Assembly (NCBI GenBank): GCA_035294855.1
Contig: DATGKD010000100.1
Coordinates: forward strand, 1-38,412
DNA length: 38,412 nt
Direction of reading: 5' to 3'
Origin: DATGKD01 sp035294855
GTDB lineage: Bacteria; Actinomycetota; Acidimicrobiia; Acidimicrobiales; UBA8190
Every line of letters starts with the position of its first letter. The stretch's first letter is position 1. Below are positions 21,664-29,280 of this stretch, one piece after another. The position numbers were made by a program, and so were the translations under genes. Under the pieces are notes generated by a model. That model had not been told where the DNA came from. It worked only from the letters and a program-made list of their open reading frames with translations, and searched no databases.

Positions 21664-22203
21664 ATGGCCACCCTCGACGCCACCCTGGAACGGCTCTTCG
21701 CCTCGGACTATCTCGACGGGCTGAAGGAGCGGTCGCTCGACGAGGTGCGCGCCATGCGCGCCGAGTGCCAGGACGCGGAGACCGCCGTGTCGTACCTGCG
21801 CCGGGTGGCGCAAGGTCGTCTCGACCTCGTGCACGCGTGCCTGGACCACAGCAAGGGAGACTCCGCAGATCTCGACTCGATCGTCGAGCGACTGCCGGCG
21901 ATCATCGGCTCGGGACCGCCGCGCCCCGCCGGCCCGGGGCGGCTCCCCGCGCAGATGTTCCCTGACATCCACGACGACGACCTGACGCGCGACATCGACG
22001 CCGTCCTCGACGCGGACACCATCGGCAAGCTGCCCGATCTGAGTGACGACGAGCTGCGCGCCATCGAACAGCGTCTCTCCGCGTTGGAGGCGCGCATCTC
22101 CGAGCAACGGCGTGCGTTGCACGAGCGCATCGACAAGCTGCAGGCGGAGATCGTCAGCCGGTACAAGACCGGCGAGGCCTCGGTCGACGGCTTGTTGAAC
22201 TGA
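21664..22203 (+). CDS. rsiG: RsiG-like c-di-GMP-responsive anti-sigma factor
   Basis: This 179-residue helical protein belongs to the group often annotated as aerial mycelium formation protein. In Streptomyces, RsiG bound to c-di-GMP holds the sigma factor WhiG inactive, and the ligand contacts a repeated motif E(X)3S(X)2R(X)3Q(X)3D. The first motif is exact here: E39, S43, R46, Q50, D54. The second, in the C-terminal coiled coil, is E142, S146, R149, H153, D157, so one Gln is His. The linker (about 75-120) is Pro/Asp-rich. It is followed 20 bases downstream by an XRE regulator. No WhiG gene is in the window. The GGDEF enzyme at 1344 shows the genome can make the ligand. Recognition rests on the motifs and helix layout. 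Confidence 0.82.
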   Translation: MATLDATLERLFASDYLDGLKERSLDEVRAMRAECQDAETAVSYLRRVAQGRLDLVHACLDHSKGDSADLDSIVERLPAIIGSGPPRPAGPGRLPAQMFPDIHDDDLTRDIDAVLDADTIGKLPDLSDDELRAIEQRLSALEARISEQRRALHERIDKLQAEIVSRYKTGEASVDGLLN

Positions 22204-22223
22204 TCACTTCCCGGGGCGCGCCG

Positions 22224-22616
22224 ATGCCCAAACAGCTGCCCGAGCGCTGGCGTGACCTGGGCGCGTTCATCAGGGAGCAGCGTTCCACGGCGCGGCTGTC
22301 GTTGCGCCGGCTGTCCGAGCTCGCCGGGATCTCGAACCCTTACCTGAGCCAGATCGAGCGGGGATTGCGCCGACCATCGGCCGAGATCCTCCAGCAGATC
22401 GCCAAGGCGCTTCGGATCTCCGCCGAGACGCTCTACGTCCAGGCGGGCATCCTCGAGCCCGGCACCGGCGATGCCGACCTGGCACGCGAGATCCTCGCCG
22501 ACCCGCACCTCAACGAAGACCAGAAGCAGGCGCTCATCCGCATCTACCTGTCGTTCCGGCACGAGAACGACGCCCACGCCGAATCCGACGCCGCGGTCCG
22601 CGACGGGGGTGCATAG
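22224..22616 (+). CDS. XRE-family transcriptional regulator (130 aa)
   Basis: The N-terminal Cro/CI-like HTH at about 12-67 is very clear (LGAFIREQRSTARLSLRRLSE, then SNPYLSQIERGLRRPSAEIL). A helical C-terminal half (LAREILADPHLNEDQKQALIRIYLSF) probably mediates dimerisation. It is the type of stand-alone regulator often found next to mshA-like genes in actinobacteria. It begins 20 bases after rsiG, so the two are likely co-transcribed, and ends 43 bases before mshA, which has its own -10 box. The target is unknown. Confidence 0.88.
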   Translation: MPKQLPERWRDLGAFIREQRSTARLSLRRLSELAGISNPYLSQIERGLRRPSAEILQQIAKALRISAETLYVQAGILEPGTGDADLAREILADPHLNEDQKQALIRIYLSFRHENDAHAESDAAVRDGGA

Positions 22617-22645
22617 CGCCCCGACCGCCGGCGAAGGCCTCCAGG

Positions 22646-22651
22646 TAGGCT
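22646..22651 (+). promoter_or_regulatory. -10 box for leaderless mshA
   Basis: TAGGCT ends 8 bases before the GTG at 22660. Confidence 0.45.
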
Positions 22652-22659
22652 CGCTCACG

Positions 22660-23925
22660 GTGCGACGGCTCGCGGTGCTCTCGATGCACACGTCGCCCCT
22701 CGCGCAACCGGGGACCGGCGACGGCGGGGGGATGAACGTCTACGTCCGCGAGCTGTCCACGGCGCTGGCGCGCGCCGGAGTGGAGTGCGACGTGTACACC
22801 CGGGCGTGGTCGGACGCGCTGCCCGCCACGGTCCCTGTCGAGCCGGGCCTGCGCGTGCACCACGTGCCCGCCGGGCCCCTCGGGCCGATGGCCAAGGAGG
22901 ACCTCGCGGGTGTCGTGGACGAGTTCACCGACAACGTCGTCGCGCTCATGACCTCCGGCGCGGGCATGGACCCGGCCCTGCACGCGGAGGCCGGGTTCGA
23001 TGCCGTGCACGCCAACTACTGGCTGTCCGGGCTCGCCGGCCACCGGATCAAGCACGAGCTCGGGCTGCCGCTCGTCTCCACGTTCCACACGCTCGACCGC
23101 GTGAAGGCCGAGGTGAGTCCCGAGGAGGTGTCGAGCGACGAGCCCCATCGTCGGGCCGAAGCGGAAGCGGCGGTACTGCGCTGCTCCGAGGTGGTCCTGG
23201 CGTCGTGCTCCGTCGAGGCGCGTCAGCTCGCCGACCTCTACGACGGCGATACCGAGCGCATCCGGGTCGTGCCGCCCGGAGTCGATCACGCCTTCTTCGG
23301 GCCGGGGCACCGGCCGCAGGCGCGCCGCGCGCTCGGCCTTTTCGAACATGCGCCGGTCCTGTTGTTCGTCGGTCGCATCCAGCCTCTGAAGGGTGTCGAC
23401 ATCGCCCTTCGCACGCTGCACGCGTTGCAAGGTCACCCTGACGCGCATCTGGTCGTCGTCGGCGGCCCGAGCGGGCCGCGTGGAGACGAGCACCTGGCGT
23501 CACTGCAGAAGCTGGCGGACGAGCTCGGGCTCGCCGAGCGCGTCCGCTTCGAGCGGCCGCAGCCGCACGAGCTGCTGTCGACGTACTACCGAGCCGCGGA
23601 CGTGTGCCTCGTGCCGAGCCGCTCCGAGTCGTTCGGGCTCGTCGCCCTGGAAGCGGCCGCGTGCGGCACGCCGGTGGTGGCGTCAGACGTCGGCGGGCTG
23701 ACGACGTTGGTGGAGGAAGGGCGGACGGGGTTTCTCGTGGACGGCCCGGATCCCGAGGCCTTCGCGGCCGCAGCGTCCGCGGTGCTCGCCGACCCGCTTC
23801 TCGCCGAGCGGCTCGCCACCGCGGCCGTGGTCCGGGCCCGCCGCTACACGTGGGCACACGCCGCCTCGCTGCTGCGGGCGACGTACGAGGAGCTGGCTGC
23901 CGGGCGCCTCGTCGAGTGCAGCTGA
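22660..23925 (+). CDS. mshA: D-inositol-3-phosphate glycosyltransferase
   Basis: This 421-residue GT4 glycosyltransferase (GT-B fold) makes the first step of mycothiol synthesis, joining N-acetylglucosamine from UDP-GlcNAc to inositol 3-phosphate. Typical MshA features are the N-terminal MHTSPLAQPGTGDGGGMNVYV segment, a middle FHTLDRVKAE, VPPGVDHAFF, VGRIQPLKGVD and the C-terminal donor-site sequence SRSESFGLVALEAAACGTPVVAS. The GTG at 22660 gives the family N-terminus without extra residues; upstream sequence in the frame overlaps the XRE gene. Mycothiol is the main low-molecular-weight thiol of Actinobacteria, which supports the host assignment. Confidence 0.94.
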   Translation: MRRLAVLSMHTSPLAQPGTGDGGGMNVYVRELSTALARAGVECDVYTRAWSDALPATVPVEPGLRVHHVPAGPLGPMAKEDLAGVVDEFTDNVVALMTSGAGMDPALHAEAGFDAVHANYWLSGLAGHRIKHELGLPLVSTFHTLDRVKAEVSPEEVSSDEPHRRAEAEAAVLRCSEVVLASCSVEARQLADLYDGDTERIRVVPPGVDHAFFGPGHRPQARRALGLFEHAPVLLFVGRIQPLKGVDIALRTLHALQGHPDAHLVVVGGPSGPRGDEHLASLQKLADELGLAERVRFERPQPHELLSTYYRAADVCLVPSRSESFGLVALEAAACGTPVVASDVGGLTTLVEEGRTGFLVDGPDPEAFAAAASAVLADPLLAERLATAAVVRARRYTWAHAASLLRATYEELAAGRLVECS

Positions 23926-23930
23926 CCCCC

Positions 23931-23970
23931 CGCCCCGCGGCGCCGGGACCTCGCGGTTAGCGGCGGGGCG
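23931..23970 (+). terminator. Hairpin after mshA
   Basis: CGCCCCGC (23931-23938) pairs with GCGGGGCG (23963-23970), followed by TTTCC. It ends just before the YbjN-like start, so it could reduce read-through or hide that gene's ribosome binding site. Confidence 0.4.
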
Positions 23971-23976
23971 TTTCCT

Positions 23977-24453
23977 GTGCCCGTCGCCGACATCGCGTCG
24001 CCGGAGGAGCGTGCCGAGTGCGACGCCGTCATCGAACGCTGGGCGACGGATCGCCTCGCCGAGGGGGGCGCCGTGGTGGCCGTCGACCACCAGCCGGACC
24101 TGGGCCGCTGGTACCTGCGGCTACGGGGCGACGAGAAGGACTTCGTGACGGTGTGGCTGACGGTGCGGCAGCGAACGGTGCACCATGAGGCGCAGGTCAT
24201 GCCCGCGCCCGAGGTGAACGAGCGCGAGACGTTCGAGTACCTCCTCCGTCGTAACGCTGAGCTCCACCAGATGCGATTCGCGCTGGGCGCCGAGGACGCC
24301 GTCTACCTCGTCGGCGAGGTCCCGGTGACCGCATTGAGCGAGGATGAACTCGACCGGATCGTCGGGTCGGTGTTGGCCTACGTCGACGCGTACTTCCCGA
24401 CGGCGATGTCGATCGGCTACGCCGGCCGGTACCGTCGCCGGCGCCCTGCCTGA
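23977..24453 (+). CDS. YbjN-domain protein
   Basis: This 158-residue protein starts at GTG 23977 and matches actinobacterial YbjN-like proteins encoded next to mshA (the mycobacterial Rv0487 position). It contains RWYLRLRGDEKDFVTVWLTVRQRTVHHEAQVMP, a helix RETFEYLLRRNAELHQMRFALG, then DAVYLVGEVPVTALSEDELDRIVGSVLAYVD. The fold is related to type III secretion chaperones, and the role in this context is unknown. A tail of Arg residues ends the protein. Confidence 0.85.
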   Translation: MPVADIASPEERAECDAVIERWATDRLAEGGAVVAVDHQPDLGRWYLRLRGDEKDFVTVWLTVRQRTVHHEAQVMPAPEVNERETFEYLLRRNAELHQMRFALGAEDAVYLVGEVPVTALSEDELDRIVGSVLAYVDAYFPTAMSIGYAGRYRRRRPA

Positions 24454-24766
24454 CCCGTCCGGGGCCCCCGAGCGGCTCGTCGCGTGAGGCGGCTATGGTG
24501 CGGCGGCGCGGCCCGAGGGGTCGGTGACAGCGGTCGATCGGGGAAGTGCGGCCGGTGTCCAAGGGTTCCTCGGGCCGCGCTGCGCGTCCGCGCGACGAAC
24601 GACGCGAGAACCGCAAAGCGCGCGGGACGCGCCGATCCGGCCGGCTCGGTCGTGGCGTCTTCCGGCGACGAGAACGCGGTGTCGAGCGCGCCGTCCGACG
24701 CGTCGGCCGAGCGACGGGCCGGCGCGCGCGTCGGTGTCCACCCATGACGTATCGAGCTCCACGGAT
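24454..24766. other. Intergenic stretch before proC
   Basis: About 310 bases with no gene I support. The frames are extremely Arg-rich because of GC content, and none has a ribosome binding site plus a recognisable domain. A short basic frame from about 24546 overlaps the proC start and is treated as chance. Confidence 0.4.
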
Positions 24767-25570
24767 ATGGTGACGACCGTGGCCGCGAAGCTTCTCGTGC
24801 TGGGGGGCGGCAACATGGGCAGCGCGCTCGTCCGCGGTCTCCTGCAATCGGGCTGGGACAAGGACGATGTGACGATCACCGAGGCGCGAGAGCAACGTCG
24901 CGCCGAGCTCACGGTCGAGTTCCCCGGCGTCGTCGTGACGACCGATCCGCCTCGTGCCGAAGAGGTGGTCCTGGCCGTCAAGCCCGTCGACGCCGAAGGA
25001 GCCTGCCGGGAGCTCGCCGGAAGTGCGGTGACGCGAGTGCTGTCCATCATGGCGGGGGTGACTACCGCCCACCTCGAGGCTTGGCTCGGGCCCCCGACGG
25101 CGGTCGTGCGGGCCATGCCGAACACGCCGGCCACCGTCGGGGCAGGGGTGGCGGCGATCGCCGCGGGGTCGAGCGCCGGGGCCGCCGACCTGGCCTGGGC
25201 GGAGGGGATCCTGAGGGCTGTCGGCGAGGTCGTGCGGGTTCCGGAGGCCGACCTCGACGCGGTGACGGGGCTGTCGGGGTCCGGCCCCGCCTACGTCTTC
25301 CTCGTGGCCGAGGCCCTGATCGCGGCCGGAACCGAGGCCGGCCTGCCGCCCGCCACCAGCCGGACGCTGGCCACCGCGACGCTGGCGGGCGCGGCGCGGC
25401 TCCTCGTCGAGTCGGGGGAAGGACCGGAGCGCTTGCGCGCCAACGTGACGTCGCCCGGTGGCACCACCGAGGCGGGGCTTGCCGTCCTCGACGCTCGCAA
25501 GGTCCGTGAGGCGTTCGTGGACGCGGTCCTCGCCGCCACCGAGCGGTCGCGCCAACTCGGCGACGGATGA
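24767..25570 (+). CDS. proC: Pyrroline-5-carboxylate reductase
   Basis: This 267-residue enzyme performs the last step of proline synthesis, reducing pyrroline-5-carboxylate with NAD(P)H. It has the N-terminal Rossmann motif VLGGGNMGSALVRGL, the central MPNTPATVGAGVAAIAAG, and the C-terminal signature region (VTGLSGSGPAYVFLVAEAL; VTSPGGTTEAGLAVL), all intact. The start could be ATG 24767, GTG 24770 or GTG 24779; ATG is taken. It is followed by the small HTH gene, as proC is in mycobacteria (Rv0500 and Rv0500A). Confidence 0.95.
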   Translation: MVTTVAAKLLVLGGGNMGSALVRGLLQSGWDKDDVTITEAREQRRAELTVEFPGVVVTTDPPRAEEVVLAVKPVDAEGACRELAGSAVTRVLSIMAGVTTAHLEAWLGPPTAVVRAMPNTPATVGAGVAAIAAGSSAGAADLAWAEGILRAVGEVVRVPEADLDAVTGLSGSGPAYVFLVAEALIAAGTEAGLPPATSRTLATATLAGAARLLVESGEGPERLRANVTSPGGTTEAGLAVLDARKVREAFVDAVLAATERSRQLGDG

Positions 25571-25696
25571 TTCCCGGCGGTGGCCGGCCCGGGGTCGTCG
25601 CCTGGAGCACGGGCGGCCCGGTTCCCGGCCAGTCTCGGGCCACCCGGCCTTTCATCATTGGTCACAGTGGCGTACAGTCGCCCCAGGCGGAGAGGG

Positions 25697-25903
25697 GTGA
25701 TTCCACTGAGTGCAGATGACGTCACGAGCGCTCGCTATCTGACTGTTCGCGAGGTAGCGAGCACGCTCCGAGTGTCCAACATGACCGTGTACCGATTGAT
25801 CAATTCCGGGGACCTCCCGGCGGTGCGCGTCGGCAAGTCGTTCCGCCTACGTGAGGACGACGTGAACCGCTACTTGGCCGACCGGTACACGCAAGCCGGC
25901 TGA
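25697..25903 (+). CDS. Small excisionase-type (MerR-like) HTH DNA-binding protein
   Basis: This 68-residue protein is essentially one winged HTH of the excisionase/BldC class: LTVREVASTLRVSNMTVYRLINSGDLPAVRVGKSFRLREDDVNRYL. The size, sequence and position after proC match the conserved mycobacterial gene Rv0500A. Despite the excisionase label this is a chromosomal regulator, not evidence of a prophage. GTG 25697 follows GGAG closely. The tiny basic gene that follows in mycobacteria (Rv0500B) is not seen here. A TACAGT box at 25673-25678 may be its -10. Confidence 0.88.
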   Translation: MIPLSADDVTSARYLTVREVASTLRVSNMTVYRLINSGDLPAVRVGKSFRLREDDVNRYLADRYTQAG

Positions 25904-25940
25904 CCCTGACGCCCGCCACCCTGGCGCGGAAGGGAGGCGG

Positions 25941-26798
25941 ATGAAGTCGCCGGAGCGGGGATCGGTCTTCTTCCTGACCGACTACGGGGGCGCAGACGAG
26001 TTCGCAGGGGTGGTGCGCGCTGTCGTCGCGCGTCACGCCCCGGGCGCACCGCTCGTCGACCTGACCCACGCGGTCCCCCCCTTCGACGTCCGCGCCGGGG
26101 CGTTGGCCCTCGAACGCGCCGCGCCGTATCTCGGGCCCGGTGTCGTCCTCGCCGTCGTCGACCCCGGCGTCGGATCGCAACGACGGGCCGTGGCCGTCGA
26201 ACGCGCTGCCCCGTCGGGGCCGAGACACTTCGTCGGGCCCGACAACGGCCTGCTCCCGTGGGCGCTCGACGTCCTGGGCGGGACGATCTCGGTCGTCGCG
26301 CTCGCGCGAGCACCGGGGGCCGAACCGGCCGAGCAGGTCGCGACGGCGTCCACGGAGCCGAGCTCCTCGTCGCGCACGTTCGACGGGCGCGACCTGTTCG
26401 CACCGGTCGTCGCGGGACTCTGGTCGGGTGTTCCCCTGCGGGACATCGGAAGCCCTGTCGACGTCGACAGCCTCGTGCGCCTGGCGCGTCCCCGATTGGT
26501 CGTGGGTGCCCAAGGCGTGGAAGCCGAGGTGCAGTGGGTGGACGGTTTCGGGAACGCGCAGCTCGCGGCGCGTCCGGACGATGTCGGCGACGCCGCCGCG
26601 TTCCTCGTCGTGACCAGGTCGACGACGTGCCGAGCCGCCCGCGTCGGCACCTTCGCCGAGCTCGTCGAAGGTGAGCTGGGCGTGGTCGAAGACGCCAACG
26701 GCCACCTGGCCTTGACATGCAACCGACAGGCGGCCGCTACGGTCCTCGGGGTGCGCGAAGGGGACGTGGTAACGCTCAAGCCGGTGGCGGGCCCGTGA
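25941..26798 (+). CDS. SAM hydroxide adenosyltransferase (SAM hydrolase)
   Basis: This 285-residue DUF62-family protein hydrolyses S-adenosylmethionine to adenosine and methionine. Hallmarks are the start FFLTDYGGADEFAGVVRAVV, then VVDPGVGSQRRAVAVE, the strongly conserved FVGPDNGLL, and a C-terminal domain with WVDGFGNAQL. It relates to fluorinase/chlorinase but lacks any sign of halogenase context. The ATG has an excellent ribosome binding site (GGAAGGGAGGCGG). The next gene overlaps by four bases, so it is co-translated with an AMP-forming ligase. Confidence 0.92.
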   Translation: MKSPERGSVFFLTDYGGADEFAGVVRAVVARHAPGAPLVDLTHAVPPFDVRAGALALERAAPYLGPGVVLAVVDPGVGSQRRAVAVERAAPSGPRHFVGPDNGLLPWALDVLGGTISVVALARAPGAEPAEQVATASTEPSSSSRTFDGRDLFAPVVAGLWSGVPLRDIGSPVDVDSLVRLARPRLVVGAQGVEAEVQWVDGFGNAQLAARPDDVGDAAAFLVVTRSTTCRAARVGTFAELVEGELGVVEDANGHLALTCNRQAAATVLGVREGDVVTLKPVAGP

Positions 26799-28336
26799 AC
26801 CTGGCCTCCCTCGTGGAGGGGCACGACGCCGACCAACGCGCGCTGTACGGGGGGGAGCGTTGGCACACGTGGGGTGACGTACGCGCCCGGGCGGCGGCTG
26901 TGGCCGCCGGGTTGTCGGAGCTCGGAATGCATCCGGGCGACCGGGTCGCGATCGTCTGGCCCACGTCCGTTGACTTCGTCGTCGCGTACCTGGGCGTCCT
27001 GGCCGCGGGAGCAGTGGCTGTTCCCCTCAACCCGCTGAGTCCTGCGGCGGAGCTCGAGCGCGAGCTCACGGTGGTCGAGCCACGCGCTGCGCTCGTCGGC
27101 GCGCCCGAGCCGCTCGTGGGCGCGCGGCGCGCCGGAGTCCCCGTGGTGGTGGCGGCCACAGCGCTGCTCGGGGGGGACGCCACGCCTCAGGACCCGGTGA
27201 CGACGCACTGGGAGGAATTCGCGTCGCCGGCATCGCGTCCCCCCGGTGCTGCGCACCTCACTCCCGAGCCGCGTGACGACCACGACCTGGCCGCGCTCCT
27301 CTTCACCTCGGGTACCGCTGGTGACCCGAAGGCGGCCATGCTCACCCATGGCAACTTGGCGGCCAACCTCCGTCAGATGCTGCGCATCGACGACATCGTG
27401 CGGGGTGACGACGTCGCGCTGGTGGCGCTGCCGCTCTTCCACGTCTTCGGCTTGAACGTCGCCCTCGGCCTGGCTCTGGCCACCGGCGCGGGACTCGTAC
27501 TCGAAGAGCGCTTCGACGCGGTGGCGACTCTGCGACAAGTGTCCGAGCTCGGCGTGACCACGCTCGTCGGCGTGCCGACGATGTTCGCGGCATGGGCCGA
27601 GGCGGGCTCCGTCGACGAAGGCACGGGCGGGTTGCTCGGGAGCGTGCGGCGCGCCATTTCGGGCGCGGCCGCGCTCGATCCCGACGTGGCGGCGAGCTTC
27701 GAAGCGCGCTTCGGGGTGCCGGTGTGGCAGGGCTACGGGTTGACCGAGGCATCGCCCGCGGTGTCGACCTCACTCGGCACCGGCCGTCACCGCCCCGGGT
27801 CCGTGGGACGGCCGCTCCCGGGCGTCGAGGTCTCGGTGGTCGACGACACCGGTCAACATGTGCTCGATGGCGACCCCGGCGAGATCTGGGTGCGCGGCCC
27901 GAACGTCTTTGCCGGCTACTGGCGCGACGAGGCCGCCTCGCGTGCCGTCGTCGACGCCGACGGCTGGCTGCACACCGGTGACATCGGCTTGATCGGCGAG
28001 GACGGCGACTTGTTCGTGGTCGAGCGCTCCAAGGACCTCGTCATCGTCTCCGGCTTCAACGTGTTTCCTGCAGAAGTCGAGCGCATCGTCGCCGAGGTCC
28101 CCGGCGTGGCCGAGGCGGTCGTGGTCGGGCGCCCCGACCCGGTGACCGGTGAGGCGGTGGAGGTCGTGGTCGTGGCCGAGCCCGGCTCACAGGTGACCGC
28201 TGACGACGTCCGGTCCTACTGCGCCGCACACCTGGCGCGCTACAAGTGCCCAACGACGGTCCGGTTCGAGGACGACCTGCCGAGGGGTCTCGTCGGCAAG
28301 GCCCTGCGCAGGGAGCTCCGCCAGCGCGCACCCTGA
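26795..28336 (+). CDS. AMP-dependent acyl-CoA synthetase/ligase
   Basis: This 513-residue ANL-superfamily enzyme has the P-loop-like A3 motif LLFTSGTAGDPKAAMLTH, the A5 motif GYGLTEASP, the A7 TGDIG and the A8 hinge, and the A10 lysine region LPRGLVGKALRREL. It activates a carboxylic acid as acyl-AMP and transfers it to CoA; the acid is probably a fatty or aromatic acid but cannot be told. GTG 26795 overlaps the SAM hydrolase stop (GTGA). There is no transport or beta-oxidation gene beside it. Confidence 0.88.
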   Translation: MNLASLVEGHDADQRALYGGERWHTWGDVRARAAAVAAGLSELGMHPGDRVAIVWPTSVDFVVAYLGVLAAGAVAVPLNPLSPAAELERELTVVEPRAALVGAPEPLVGARRAGVPVVVAATALLGGDATPQDPVTTHWEEFASPASRPPGAAHLTPEPRDDHDLAALLFTSGTAGDPKAAMLTHGNLAANLRQMLRIDDIVRGDDVALVALPLFHVFGLNVALGLALATGAGLVLEERFDAVATLRQVSELGVTTLVGVPTMFAAWAEAGSVDEGTGGLLGSVRRAISGAAALDPDVAASFEARFGVPVWQGYGLTEASPAVSTSLGTGRHRPGSVGRPLPGVEVSVVDDTGQHVLDGDPGEIWVRGPNVFAGYWRDEAASRAVVDADGWLHTGDIGLIGEDGDLFVVERSKDLVIVSGFNVFPAEVERIVAEVPGVAEAVVVGRPDPVTGEAVEVVVVAEPGSQVTADDVRSYCAAHLARYKCPTTVRFEDDLPRGLVGKALRRELRQRAP

Positions 28337-28419
28337 CTCGCACGGGTCTGACGCGCCGGTCGCGCCTCGTGGCACGTTGGGGTTGTCACCTCACTTGGTG
28401 CGCGGCACCCGGGGGTCGG

Positions 28420-28425
28420 TACCAT
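28420..28425 (+). promoter_or_regulatory. -10 box for leaderless rex
   Basis: TACCAT ends 8 bases before the ATG at 28434. No Rex operator (TTGTGAA/TTCACAA type) was found by eye. Confidence 0.45.
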
Positions 28426-28433
28426 CCCGCGCC

Positions 28434-29141
28434 ATGGCGATGTCGAGCCCGCGTCGGATTCCCGAAGCGACGGTCGCCCGTCTGCCTGTCTATCAACGGA
28501 TTCTCCTCGAACTCGTGCGAGCGGGGGCGCGCACGGTGTCGTCGGACCAGCTGGCGGACATGGCGCGCGTCAACGCGTCCAAGGTGCGCAAGGACCTCTC
28601 GTTCCTGGGATCGTTCGGCACGCGCGGATCCGGCTACGAGGCCGACTTCCTGCTCGCGCAGATCGACCGGGAGCTCGGGCTGGACAGCGACTGGCCCGTG
28701 ACCATCGTGGGCCTGGGCAACCTGGGGCGCGCCCTCGCCAACTCGCCGGGATTCAGTTCCCGGGGGTTCCGGGTGGCGTCGCTGTTCGACGTCGACCCCA
28801 TGCTCGTCGACAGCCGCATCCGTGGTGTGGTGGTGCACCACTTCGACGAATTCGAGACCGTGGCCGCGAGCGACCAGCCGGCGATCGGCGTCATCGCCAC
28901 GCCGGCGTCGGCCGCGCAGTTCGTCGCCGACCGCTTGGTGCGAGCCGGTGTCGGCTCGGTCCTCAACTTCGCGCCACGGGTGCTGAACGTGCCGCCGCAC
29001 GTCCTGCTGCGCTACGTGGACCTGTCGATCGAGCTGCAGGTCATGAGCTTCTACCTCTCCCACGGGGACCAGCCGGGCACGACCGCCGCCTCGTCACCGT
29101 TGCCGCACGCCGTGGGCCTCACCCCCGCCGAACCCGGCTGA
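28434..29141 (+). CDS. rex: Redox-sensing transcriptional repressor Rex
   Basis: This 235-residue protein has an N-terminal winged helix (PEATVARLPVYQRILLEL; SSDQLADMARVNASKVRKDLSFLGSFGTRGSGYE) and a Rossmann domain with GLGNLGRALAN. Rex senses the NADH/NAD+ ratio: NADH releases it from operators in front of respiratory genes. Its place just before hemA is common in Actinobacteria, where it links haem synthesis to redox state. The start is ATG 28434 (second ATG at 28440). The last 25 or so residues are a variable tail. Confidence 0.95.
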   Translation: MAMSSPRRIPEATVARLPVYQRILLELVRAGARTVSSDQLADMARVNASKVRKDLSFLGSFGTRGSGYEADFLLAQIDRELGLDSDWPVTIVGLGNLGRALANSPGFSSRGFRVASLFDVDPMLVDSRIRGVVVHHFDEFETVAASDQPAIGVIATPASAAQFVADRLVRAGVGSVLNFAPRVLNVPPHVLLRYVDLSIELQVMSFYLSHGDQPGTTAASSPLPHAVGLTPAEPG

Positions 29142-29280
29142 TCCCGGTCGGAAGCGGCGCTTCAAGGCGTCGCCACCTGCCGGGGGGCCGGTCCCGGAGG
29201 AGTCGGACGTATCCTTGTAGGCGCGCGTCACGAGCCGTGCCGGACGGACCGGTGCGGACGAGCCAGGGAGCGCCGCGGGC

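Noticed and set aside
24546..24773. Short Arg-rich frame before proC
   Set aside because: Composition follows GC content, there is no ribosome binding site, and it overlaps the proC start.
25697..25903. Excisionase-type HTH protein as evidence for a prophage
   Set aside because: Its sequence and place after proC match a conserved chromosomal gene of Actinobacteria; no phage genes are nearby.
28337..29280. Rex operator sites near rex or hemA
   Set aside because: No TTGTGAA/TTCACAA-type palindrome was found in either upstream region.
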